From Ignavibacteria bacterium (GTDB taxonomy: Bacteria > Bacteroidota > Ignavibacteria > Ignavibacteriales > Ignavibacteriaceae): DNA of 42,148 bases. The notes under the pieces were generated by a model. The model did no database searches, was not told where the DNA came from, and saw only the letters and a program-made list of their open reading frames with translations. The stretch spans positions 1 to 42,148 of the forward strand of contig JAJTBZ010000052.1 in the NCBI GenBank assembly GCA_021286645.1, given 5' to 3'. The stretch's first letter is position 1. The number at the start of each line of letters is the position of its first letter. The position numbers and the translations under genes are program-made. This document shows positions 35,649 to 42,148 of the stretch, piece after piece.

Positions 35649-36779
35649 ATGCACAGGACAGAGAAACAACAACCGCTTTTACTTATCGTGGATGATATTC
35701 CCGAGAATCTTCGCCTCATCGGTAATATCTTTCGCGCTGAAGGTATGCAAATTGCAATTGCCTCCGATGGGAAAAAAGCTCTCGAAATTGCACAGGCAAA
35801 ACGACCTGATCTGATTTTACTCGACGTTCAGATGCCCAATGAAGACGGGTTTGAGATATGCAGCAAGTTGAAAGAATTACCCGATATTAAAGACATTCCC
35901 GTACTTTTTCTTACTGCAAAAACAGCGGTCGAGGATATTTTACGCGGGTTCGAGTTGGGGGGCGTTGATTACATTACGAAACCATTCAACCAATTTGAAT
36001 TGGTAGCACGTGTTAAGACACATCTCGAATTACGCCTTGCACGTAAAAAAATTGAAAGCGATGCAATCGAGCTCCAGGAGTTAATTGCAACAAAAGATAA
36101 ATTTTTCAATATCATCGCGCATGACTTAAAATCGCCCTATAGTGCTTTAATGGGATTTACCGAGATCATTAAAAACGAGGCCAAAACGATTGACCGCGAT
36201 GAACTACAGGAATATGCAAATTTTCTGTATGAGGCAGCAGAACACTCCCTGAAACTTGTACAAAACCTGCTTGAATGGGCACGTCTCCAAACCGGCAAAA
36301 TGAAATTTGAACCAAATGTGTTTAACCTGCACGACCTGACCCGTAGTATGGGTAAAATGATACTCGCGCAAGCCGCTGCCAAGAATATCGAGATTGTTAA
36401 CCTTATCCCTGAATCACAATGTGTTCTTGGAGATGTAGCAATGATTGATACCGTGCTGCGAAATATTACTTCTAATGCAATAAAGTTTTCCAATCCAAAT
36501 TCCAAAATTACGATTGGTTCTTCCGTTATGAAAGGCCTTGTTGAAGTTACCATTGCCGATCAGGGTGTTGGAATCCCTGCAAATGTGCAGGAACGTCTGT
36601 TCCAACTAACCACCGATTACACTACAGAAGGAACCGCAAACGAAAAAGGAACGGGGCTGGGCTTAGTACTCTGTCATGAAATATTACAGAAGCATGACCA
36701 AATCATTTGGGTCGAAAGCATTGAAGGAGAAGGAACAACTATTCATTTTACTCTTGAGGCTGCAACCAGTAAAGAATAA
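35649..36779 (+). CDS. Receiver-histidine kinase hybrid (REC-HisKA-HATPase), soluble
   Basis: The 376-residue protein begins with a receiver domain: LLIVDDIPEN, Asp59 in DLILLDVQMP, Thr89 and Lys111 in DYITKPF. A coiled linker (~120-150) leads to HisKA with His158 in NIIAHDLKSPYS, then HATPase_c with NITSNAIKFS, IADQGVGIP and GTGLGLVL. No signal peptide or membrane helix is present, so it is cytoplasmic. The gap of eight bases to the big hybrid kinase and the presence of a receiver at its N-terminus suggest that it takes phosphate from that kinase and passes it on, but the direction of flow is inference. No output DNA-binding domain is found in this operon. Confidence 0.93.
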   Translation: MHRTEKQQPLLLIVDDIPENLRLIGNIFRAEGMQIAIASDGKKALEIAQAKRPDLILLDVQMPNEDGFEICSKLKELPDIKDIPVLFLTAKTAVEDILRGFELGGVDYITKPFNQFELVARVKTHLELRLARKKIESDAIELQELIATKDKFFNIIAHDLKSPYSALMGFTEIIKNEAKTIDRDELQEYANFLYEAAEHSLKLVQNLLEWARLQTGKMKFEPNVFNLHDLTRSMGKMILAQAAAKNIEIVNLIPESQCVLGDVAMIDTVLRNITSNAIKFSNPNSKITIGSSVMKGLVEVTIADQGVGIPANVQERLFQLTTDYTTEGTANEKGTGLGLVLCHEILQKHDQIIWVESIEGEGTTIHFTLEAATSKE

Positions 36780-36790
36780 TTGCGCAATTA

Positions 36791-36833
36791 ATAAAAAAAG
36801 CGGCTGCAAAGGAAAATTCCTGTGCAGCCGCTT
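36791..36833 (-). terminator. Intrinsic terminator of the ahcY operon, shared with the kinase operon
   Basis: AAGCGGCTGCA (36798-36808) pairs with TGCAGCCGCTT (36823-36833), with a second small AGGA/TCCT stem in the loop. The A-run at 36793-36799 becomes a T-run on the minus strand, directly after the stem. It lies between converging genes and best fits termination of ahcY. Confidence 0.85.
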
Positions 36834-36852
36834 GTATTTTCTACTATTTCTA

Positions 36853-38178
36853 TTAATATCGATAGTATTCCGGTTTGTATGGCCCGTCAACAGTTACGCC
36901 GATATATTCAGCCTGTTTCGGAGTTAACAAATCAAGATCCACACCAAGTTTACCCAAGTGCAAACGTGCAACTTTTTCATCCAAAATCTTTGGCAATACA
37001 TAAACTTTGTTTTCATATTTACCAGGATTCATCCAAAGTTCCATTTGGGCAAGCACCTGATTCGTAAACGATGATGACATAACAAATGAAGGGTGACCCA
37101 TCGCGCAACCCAGGTTCACAAGGCGTCCCTCGGCTAAAACGATAATATCTGTACCATCAATAGTATATTTGTCTACCTGTGGTTTAATAACTTCACGGGT
37201 ATTACCGTAATTTTCTGTTAACCACGCCATATCAATTTCATTATCGAAATGGCCGATATTACAAACAACCGCGTTTTGTTTCATCAGACGGAAATGCTTT
37301 TCTGTTACGATATCGCAATTACCGGTAGCAGTAACAATTATATCGCATAATGGAATTGCTTCTTCAAGCTTCTTAACTTCGTAACCTTCCATCGCTGCCT
37401 GCAAAGCGCAGATAGGATCGACTTCAGTTACAATTACACGGGCTCCGGTGCTGCGCAGCGACTGGGCAGAGCCTTTGCCAACATCACCGTAACCGGCTAC
37501 AACACATACCTTACCGGCGAGCATAAGATCGGTAGCGCGGCGTAATGCATCAACCAAAGATTCACGACATCCGTATTTGTTATCAAACTTCGATTTTGTA
37601 ACCGAATCATTTACGTTAAATGCCGGTACAGGAAGCGTACCTTTGCTTACTCTTTCGTATAAGCGGTGTACACCGGTTGTTGTTTCTTCAGATATACCGC
37701 GAATACCGGGAACTAATTCAGGATATTTATCAAGAACCAAATTCGTAAGATCGCCGCCATCATCCAGAATCATATTAAGCGGTAAATTTTCTTCACCAAA
37801 GAATAAGGTCTGATCGATACACCAATCATATTCTTCCAGAGTTTCACCTTTCCAGGCGTAAACCGGAATGCCGGCAGCTGCAATTGCTGCTGCTGCATGA
37901 TCCTGAGTAGAGAATATATTACATGATGACCATTGAACATCAGCACCGAGTTCTTTTAATGTTTCAATCAGAACTGCAGTTTGAATTGTCATGTGCAGGC
38001 AGCCTGCTATTCTGGCGCCTTTCAGTGGCTTCGATGCACCGTATTCTGCACGTAATGCCATTAAACCGGGCATTTCTGCTTCGGCGAGACGTAATTCTTT
38101 ACGTCCCCACTCTGCGAGCCCGATATCTTTTACTTTATAGGGTAGTTTTTGTGTAACTTCGACTTTCGTGTCAGCCAT
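36853..38178 (-). CDS. ahcY: Adenosylhomocysteinase AhcY
   Basis: AhcY hydrolyses S-adenosylhomocysteine to homocysteine and adenosine, relieving inhibition of methyltransferases. The 441-residue length is that of the form without the ~40-residue bacterial insertion. Visible signatures are [26 protein letters not shown], the NAD-binding [31 protein letters not shown] and, at the C-terminus, the [10 protein letters not shown] tail with its conserved Lys and Tyr. AAGGA lies before the ATG. It follows metK with a terminator-like hairpin in the 91-base gap. Confidence 0.97.
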   Translation of the reverse strand: MADTKVEVTQKLPYKVKDIGLAEWGRKELRLAEAEMPGLMALRAEYGASKPLKGARIAGCLHMTIQTAVLIETLKELGADVQWSSCNIFSTQDHAAAAIAAAGIPVYAWKGETLEEYDWCIDQTLFFGEENLPLNMILDDGGDLTNLVLDKYPELVPGIRGISEETTTGVHRLYERVSKGTLPVPAFNVNDSVTKSKFDNKYGCRESLVDALRRATDLMLAGKVCVVAGYGDVGKGSAQSLRSTGARVIVTEVDPICALQAAMEGYEVKKLEEAIPLCDIIVTATGNCDIVTEKHFRLMKQNAVVCNIGHFDNEIDMAWLTENYGNTREVIKPQVDKYTIDGTDIIVLAEGRLVNLGCAMGHPSFVMSSSFTNQVLAQMELWMNPGKYENKVYVLPKILDEKVARLHLGKLGVDLDLLTPKQAEYIGVTVDGPYKPEYYRY

Positions 38179-38229
38179 TGTTTAATTCCTTTTACTTACA
38201 AACTTATTACAATATTCAGCTATCAAGCT

Positions 38230-38264
38230 AAAAATAATCAGTGCCCTCGCACTGAAGGCACTGA
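38230..38264 (-). terminator. Terminator-like hairpin between metK and ahcY
   Basis: On the minus strand TCAGTGCC and GGCACTGA (38238-38245 and 38257-38264) pair over eight bases and are followed by TTATTTTT. It lies just after the metK stop and before ahcY. It could terminate most transcripts from metK, letting ahcY be read from leakage or a second promoter. Confidence 0.7.
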
Positions 38265-38269
38265 TAAAA

Positions 38270-39433
38270 TTATTTTACGTATGTCTTAAACACAGGGACC
38301 AGATCTAATTGTTCCCAGGTAAAGTCTTTATCGTTACGTCCGAAATGCCCGTATGCAGAGGTTTTTGCATAAATGGGGCGGCGTAATTTCAAACGCTCAA
38401 TAATACCCTTCGGGGTTAAATCAACTTCTTTTGCAATAATCGCGGCAATTTCCTTATCGGGTAATTTACCTGTTTTCTTTGTATCAACAAATATTGATAC
38501 CGGTTGAGCAACACCAATAGCATAAGCAACTTGAACAAGGCACTCTTTTGCAAGGCCGGCCTTAACAATATTTTTTGCTATATGACGGGCCGCGTAAGTA
38601 GCGCTTCTATCAACTTTGGAAGGATCTTTTCCGGAGAAAGCGCCGCCGCCGTGAGGAGCCCAGCCGCCGTATGTGTCAACAATAATTTTACGTCCTGTTA
38701 AACCGCTGTCACCATGGGGGCCGCCAATTTCAAATCGGCCGGTAGGGTTAACAAAGTATTTTGTTTTTTTATCGAGCAGTTTTGCAGGTATTACCGCTTT
38801 AATTACATGCTCAATAACATCAGCTTTAATTTTCGATTGTTTCACATCGCCATCATGTTGCGTAGAAATAACTACTGCATCAACGCGCAATGGTTTATGA
38901 TCGTCTGAATATTCGATGGTTACCTGTGATTTTGCATCCGGACGTAAATACGGCATCAATTTCAGGTTTTTCTTCCTGATATCGGTTAACTTTTTAACCA
39001 ATTTATGCGCGTAAACAATAGGCATAGGCATTAATTCGGGTGTTTGATCACATGCATAACCAAACATAATTCCCTGGTCGCCGGCTCCGCCGGTATCAAC
39101 ACCCATTGCTATATCACCCGACTGACGGTGGATTGTATTTAATATTCCACACGATTCAGCATCAAATTTATATTCGGCTTTAGTATACCCAATTTCTTTA
39201 ATTCTGTCGCGAATAACTTTCTGGTAATCTACCAGCACTTCCTTCTCTTTTTCCTTGGAGATGGTAATTTCACCACCAACAACAACGAGACCGGTGGTAA
39301 CGAATGTTTCGCAGGCAACCCGCGCATTTGGATCCTGTGCGTAAATAGCATCTAATATCGAGTCTGATATCGCATCACAGACTTTATCCGGATGCCCTTC
39401 CGATACTGATTCGGATGTAAAGAAATATGACAT
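38270..39433 (-). CDS. metK: S-adenosylmethionine synthetase MetK
   Basis: MetK makes SAM from methionine and ATP. The 387-residue product has the family signatures: [15 protein letters not shown] at the N-terminus, the methionine-site [17 protein letters not shown]-like and [18 protein letters not shown], the glycine loop [16 protein letters not shown], and DFTWE near the end. AGGA precedes the ATG. It is followed by ahcY, the other half of the methyl cycle, and preceded by a sugar nucleotidyltransferase only 33 bases upstream. I see no SAM-type riboswitch in that gap. Confidence 0.97.
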   Translation of the reverse strand: MSYFFTSESVSEGHPDKVCDAISDSILDAIYAQDPNARVACETFVTTGLVVVGGEITISKEKEKEVLVDYQKVIRDRIKEIGYTKAEYKFDAESCGILNTIHRQSGDIAMGVDTGGAGDQGIMFGYACDQTPELMPMPIVYAHKLVKKLTDIRKKNLKLMPYLRPDAKSQVTIEYSDDHKPLRVDAVVISTQHDGDVKQSKIKADVIEHVIKAVIPAKLLDKKTKYFVNPTGRFEIGGPHGDSGLTGRKIIVDTYGGWAPHGGGAFSGKDPSKVDRSATYAARHIAKNIVKAGLAKECLVQVAYAIGVAQPVSIFVDTKKTGKLPDKEIAAIIAKEVDLTPKGIIERLKLRRPIYAKTSAYGHFGRNDKDFTWEQLDLVPVFKTYVK

Positions 39434-39466
39434 TATATGTTTCCTTGAATATAGTTAAATTTCCAT

Positions 39467-40444
39467 CTAATAAAATTCTATCTCGGTAGAATCACCCGAG
39501 TTTAATTTGCGGAACGATCCCGTAATTGAGGAATTTGTTCCAATTATCGATTCTCGTAATAAATCGTTTCGAATTTCAGAATTCGAACCTATTATCGAAT
39601 TTACAACAATACTGTTTTCAACCACAGCATCTTTATCAATCGTTGTATATGGGCCGATGATTGAATTGGTTACCCTTGCAGTATCGTGAATAAAAACCGG
39701 AGGATTGATAATTACCCTCTCCCTTGCCGGTATTACACCATTCTGATCCAACAAATATTTATTCGTTTCAAGCAAAGTCTCCGGCTTCCCACAATCATAC
39801 CAACCTTCTACTGGAAAACTGCTCATCTTTTCGCCACGATTAAGCATTAACTGCAAAGCATCAGTAAGCTGAATTTCGCCTTTTGTCCTGATGTCTTTAC
39901 TCACTAATTCAGTCAGGCACTCTGCCAATAAATTTTTATTTGTAATATAGTATAATCCAACCAAGGCCAAATGAGAAACCAAATCTACCGGCTTTTCTAT
40001 CAGCGCCTTAATATAGCCATCATTAAGAATGGCTACACCGAATCTGCTTGGATCATTTACATGTTTAACACCAAGACTTGAGACTTTCTGTTTGAACACT
40101 TCCGTCAGGTTTACGTCAAAAATAGTATCACCTAAAATGATGAACAACTCTTCATCATCAAAAGTTGGTACTGCTAAATATATAGCGTGGCCCAAACCTT
40201 CAAGTGACTTTTGCTCAACAAAATCAGCGTTCAATTCCGGGTATGTATCGGCTACATATTTTTTCACCAACTCACCCAAGTGTCCATAAATGAAAGTAGC
40301 CTTATAAATTCCTTCCGCAAGCAATTTATCTATTATGTGACCCAGAATGGGTTTCCCTGCCACATTCAAAAGTACTTTTGGTACCGTATGCGTGTGGGGC
40401 CGTAATCTGCTTCCATACCCTGCAACGGGTATAATCGCTCTCAT
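39467..40444 (-). CDS. Sugar-phosphate nucleotidyltransferase (glucose-1-phosphate thymidylyltransferase-like) with LbH tail
   Basis: The ATG at 40444 has AGGA eight bases upstream and starts MRAIIPVAGYGSRLRPHTHT; an in-frame start 18 codons earlier was not used. The 325 residues carry the signature GYGSRLRP...PKVLLNVAGKPIL, the metal site LFIILGDTIFDVNL, and VEGWYDCGKPETLLETN. The end (INPPVFIHDTARVTNSIIG onward) is a left-handed beta-helix repeat region, typical of the longer RmlA-like enzymes. It should make dTDP- or UDP-glucose; the base cannot be decided from sequence. Genes for the later steps of a sugar pathway are not adjacent; metK follows closely. Confidence 0.87.
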   Translation of the reverse strand: MRAIIPVAGYGSRLRPHTHTVPKVLLNVAGKPILGHIIDKLLAEGIYKATFIYGHLGELVKKYVADTYPELNADFVEQKSLEGLGHAIYLAVPTFDDEELFIILGDTIFDVNLTEVFKQKVSSLGVKHVNDPSRFGVAILNDGYIKALIEKPVDLVSHLALVGLYYITNKNLLAECLTELVSKDIRTKGEIQLTDALQLMLNRGEKMSSFPVEGWYDCGKPETLLETNKYLLDQNGVIPARERVIINPPVFIHDTARVTNSIIGPYTTIDKDAVVENSIVVNSIIGSNSEIRNDLLRESIIGTNSSITGSFRKLNSGDSTEIEFY

Positions 40445-40470
40445 CAACAGTTCCTTAAATAAATTGGGTA

Positions 40471-40482
40471 ATTTAGCTAAAT
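40471..40482. promoter_or_regulatory. Perfect 12-base palindrome before the nucleotidyltransferase gene
   Basis: ATTTAGCTAAAT is its own reverse complement, flanked by GGGTA on the left and CCCC on the right, so near-symmetry extends further. It lies 27 bases before the minus-strand ATG in the divergent spacer with uvrA. It may be an operator; no regulator is known for it. Confidence 0.35.
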
Positions 40483-40586
40483 CCCCATTGAATAACAAGT
40501 TATATACGAGTCATTCAAGAATTTCAACATAATTTTCTGCAATGCAAGGTCAATTATTTTACTGTGCTTATCCGATGAGTTATTTA

Positions 40587-40594
40587 TATCTTTG
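40587..40594 (+). promoter_or_regulatory. TAnnTTTG (-7) element for uvrA
   Basis: TATCTTTG matches the Bacteroidota -7 consensus and ends 31 bases before the uvrA ATG. No clear TTTG is found at the usual upstream spacing, so it is a weak or partial call. I see no LexA-like palindrome beside it. Confidence 0.35.
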
Positions 40595-40625
40595 CACATT
40601 GTTTTGATAATGTACATAAGAATCC

Positions 40626-42148
40626 ATGCTTCAGATAAAATCTACGAAAGACGAGAAAAAGATCACCATCCGTGGTGCTCGTGAACATAATCTTAAGAAT
40701 ATCGATATCGATATCCCCAGGAATAAACTGGTCGTAGTAACCGGTGTCTCCGGTAGTGGTAAATCTTCATTGGTATTCGACACAATCTATGCAGAGGGGC
40801 AGCGCCGCTATGTCGAGAGCCTCTCTTCATATGCGCGGCAATTTCTTGAACGCATGGATAAACCTGATGTGGATATGATTCTGGGCATTAGCCCGGCAGT
40901 TGCCATCGAACAAAAAACAGGCTCGAAGAATAGCCGATCAACTGTTGGAACAACAACAGAAATATACGATTATCTCCGATTGTTATATGCCCGGGTTGGA
41001 AAGACATTCTGTTTCACCTGTGGTAAAGAGGTTGTACGGGCTACTACGGGTACCGTTGCAGATTTTCTTGAACAACAGGCAAACGGAAGCAAATGGATTC
41101 TCGCGTTTCCATTACATGAGCATCCCGATCGCTCTATTGAGGATGAAATTGCATTACTGAAAAAGCGTGGCTTTTTTAGAATTTACTCACAGGGCAGACT
41201 CGTTGATTTAAGTGAGGAAGAATACGTTCCACCCACAAAGAAAGATATATTTGTAGTTGTGGAACGATTTAAAATCGCCCGGAGCGCAATGCGTGAAAAA
41301 CTCGGCGAATCAATTGAAGGTGCTTTTAAAGAAGGCGAGAACAGAATTGCAGTTATCAATACCGATACAGGCTATTTCGCGGAGTTTAACAAGTTTTACG
41401 AGTGTTGCGGAATTCGATACGAAGAACCTGAACCTCGTTTTTTTTCCTTCAATAACCCATTTGGCGCCTGTCCGGTTTGCCAAGGTTTTAGCAAAGTAAT
41501 TGGCATCGATATGGGTATGGTTATTCCGAACCCGTCTTTAAGCATTGTTGATGGTGCTATTGCTCCTTTTCGGACACCAAAATACTCCACGAATAACCGG
41601 GCACTAATTCGCAATGCCGAGAAATACAATATTCCTGTCAATGTTCCATTTAATCATTTAACGCAAGAACAGGTAGATTTAGTCCGCGAAGGATTTGGCA
41701 ATTATGTAGGAATTGACAATTTCTTCAAGGAATTGGAAGCTTACACGTATAAAATGCCAATTCGCGTACTTTTAAGTAAATATCGTGGATATACAACTTG
41801 TCATGCCTGTAAAGGCACCCGCCTGCGCCCCGAGGCCCTACAAGTAGAAATTAACAGTAAATCGATTAATCAGATTACCGCCCGTTCAATAGCAGAGGTG
41901 TTACAGTTTTTTTCGGAACTGAAATTAACAGAATATGAACTAACTATCGCCGACCGGGTTTTAAAGGAATTATTAAAGCGCCTGAATTATTTGAATGATG
42001 TAGGTTTAGGTTATCTTACTCCGGATCGGATTAGTTCTACTCTTTCAGGAGGAGAAACACAGCGTATTAACCTGGCAACAGCGCTTGGCTCTTCTTTGGT
42101 TGGCACTCTCTATGTACTCGATGAACCAAGTATTGGTTTGCATCCCCG
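40626..42148 (+). CDS. uvrA: UvrABC excinuclease subunit A, N-terminal half (3' end outside window)
   Basis: UvrA is the damage-recognition ATPase of nucleotide excision repair. The frame begins at ATG 40626 and is open to the right edge; about 507 of the usual ~950 residues are seen. Visible are ITIRGAREHNLKNIDIDIPR, the first Walker A VVTGVSGSGKSSLVFDTIYA, EGQRRYVESLSSYARQFLER and the UvrA stretch GTTTEIYDYLRLLYARVG. The Zn-finger region FFSFNNPFGACPVC is present, followed by CHACKGTRLRPEA. The ABC signature LSGGETQRINLA and Walker B LYVLDEPSIGLHP close the visible part. It is divergent from the nucleotidyltransferase. Confidence 0.97.
   Translation, partial: MLQIKSTKDEKKITIRGAREHNLKNIDIDIPRNKLVVVTGVSGSGKSSLVFDTIYAEGQRRYVESLSSYARQFLERMDKPDVDMILGISPAVAIEQKTGSKNSRSTVGTTTEIYDYLRLLYARVGKTFCFTCGKEVVRATTGTVADFLEQQANGSKWILAFPLHEHPDRSIEDEIALLKKRGFFRIYSQGRLVDLSEEEYVPPTKKDIFVVVERFKIARSAMREKLGESIEGAFKEGENRIAVINTDTGYFAEFNKFYECCGIRYEEPEPRFFSFNNPFGACPVCQGFSKVIGIDMGMVIPNPSLSIVDGAIAPFRTPKYSTNNRALIRNAEKYNIPVNVPFNHLTQEQVDLVREGFGNYVGIDNFFKELEAYTYKMPIRVLLSKYRGYTTCHACKGTRLRPEALQVEINSKSINQITARSIAEVLQFFSELKLTEYELTIADRVLKELLKRLNYLNDVGLGYLTPDRISSTLSGGETQRINLATALGSSLVGTLYVLDEPSIGLHP

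Noticed and set aside
38179-38269. SAH riboswitch before ahcY
   Set aside because: The region holds one simple hairpin with a T-rich tail; I see nothing of the SAH riboswitch core.
39434-39466. SAM riboswitch upstream of metK
   Set aside because: The gap to the upstream gene is only 33 bases, too short for any known SAM riboswitch.
1-42148. CRISPR arrays, tRNA/rRNA genes, insertion sequences, prophage or toxin-antitoxin genes
   Set aside because: No regular repeat-spacer pattern, cloverleaf, transposase, integrase or phage motif was recognised by eye on either strand.

Overview
The window looks like chromosome from the Bacteroidota/Chlorobiota (FCB) group, most plausibly an Ignavibacteria- or Kapabacteria-like lineage. 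The main pointers are a secreted glycosidase ending in a type IX secretion sorting domain with the NYPNPFNP motif, a promoter matching TTTG-N19-TAnnTTTG before pckG, a BshA bacillithiol enzyme, a DUF2723 (TMEM260-like) membrane protein, an RpoN/sigma-54 system and many TPR and TonB/OmpA envelope proteins. The lineage is inferred from these features only; no 16S gene, tRNA, insertion sequence, phage gene or CRISPR array was seen.

Layout. 1-3.5 kb (+): the tail of an S24/LexA-like protein, translationally coupled to mnmA, then a three-part glycosyltransferase (GT-B, GT-A, TPR). 3.5-5.1 kb (-): an unlisted 50-residue membrane protein, a degenerate sugar-nucleotidyltransferase-like protein, and a small outer-membrane barrel. 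5.3-7.4 kb (+): a GAF/AAA+/Fis sigma-54 activator divergent from that barrel. 7.5-14.3 kb (-): an OmpA protein, a receiver-TonB receptor-YfiR cluster, and a T9SS-exported GH18 protein. 14.5-24.4 kb: 3-methyladenine glycosylase (-), then a long + run of DUF3109, rpoN, an ICMT-like membrane methyltransferase, lnt, a barrel protein, a DUF2279 protein and DUF2723. 24.5-29.6 kb: bshA (-), trmB (+), a periplasmic beta-carbonic anhydrase fused to a SPOR domain (-), and pckG (+). 29.6-36.8 kb: a TPR protein (-), a large TPR/PAS hybrid histidine kinase and a receiver-kinase in one operon (+). 36.9-40.4 kb (-): sugar nucleotidyltransferase, metK and ahcY. From 40.6 kb (+): the first half of uvrA.

Many genes serve the envelope or signalling: lipoprotein acylation (Lnt), possible protein or glycan glycosylation (DUF2723, the GT fusion, the RmlA-like enzyme), peptidoglycan-associated proteins (OmpA, SPOR fusion), outer-membrane barrels, two-component proteins and a sigma-54 circuit in which both rpoN and an activator lie in the window. 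MetK and AhcY form a methyl-cycle pair; MnmA and TrmB modify tRNA; Tag and UvrA repair DNA.

The most noteworthy points are the carbonic anhydrase-SPOR fusion, the receiver/TonB/YfiR cluster, the sigma-54 activator with a candidate -24/-12 site and palindrome at the divergent barrel gene, a pseudoenzyme-like nucleotidyltransferase, a TrmB whose usual catalytic Asp is Asn, and a textbook promoter plus 5'UTR palindrome at pckG. I did not find a wholly new multi-gene system that can be claimed with confidence.
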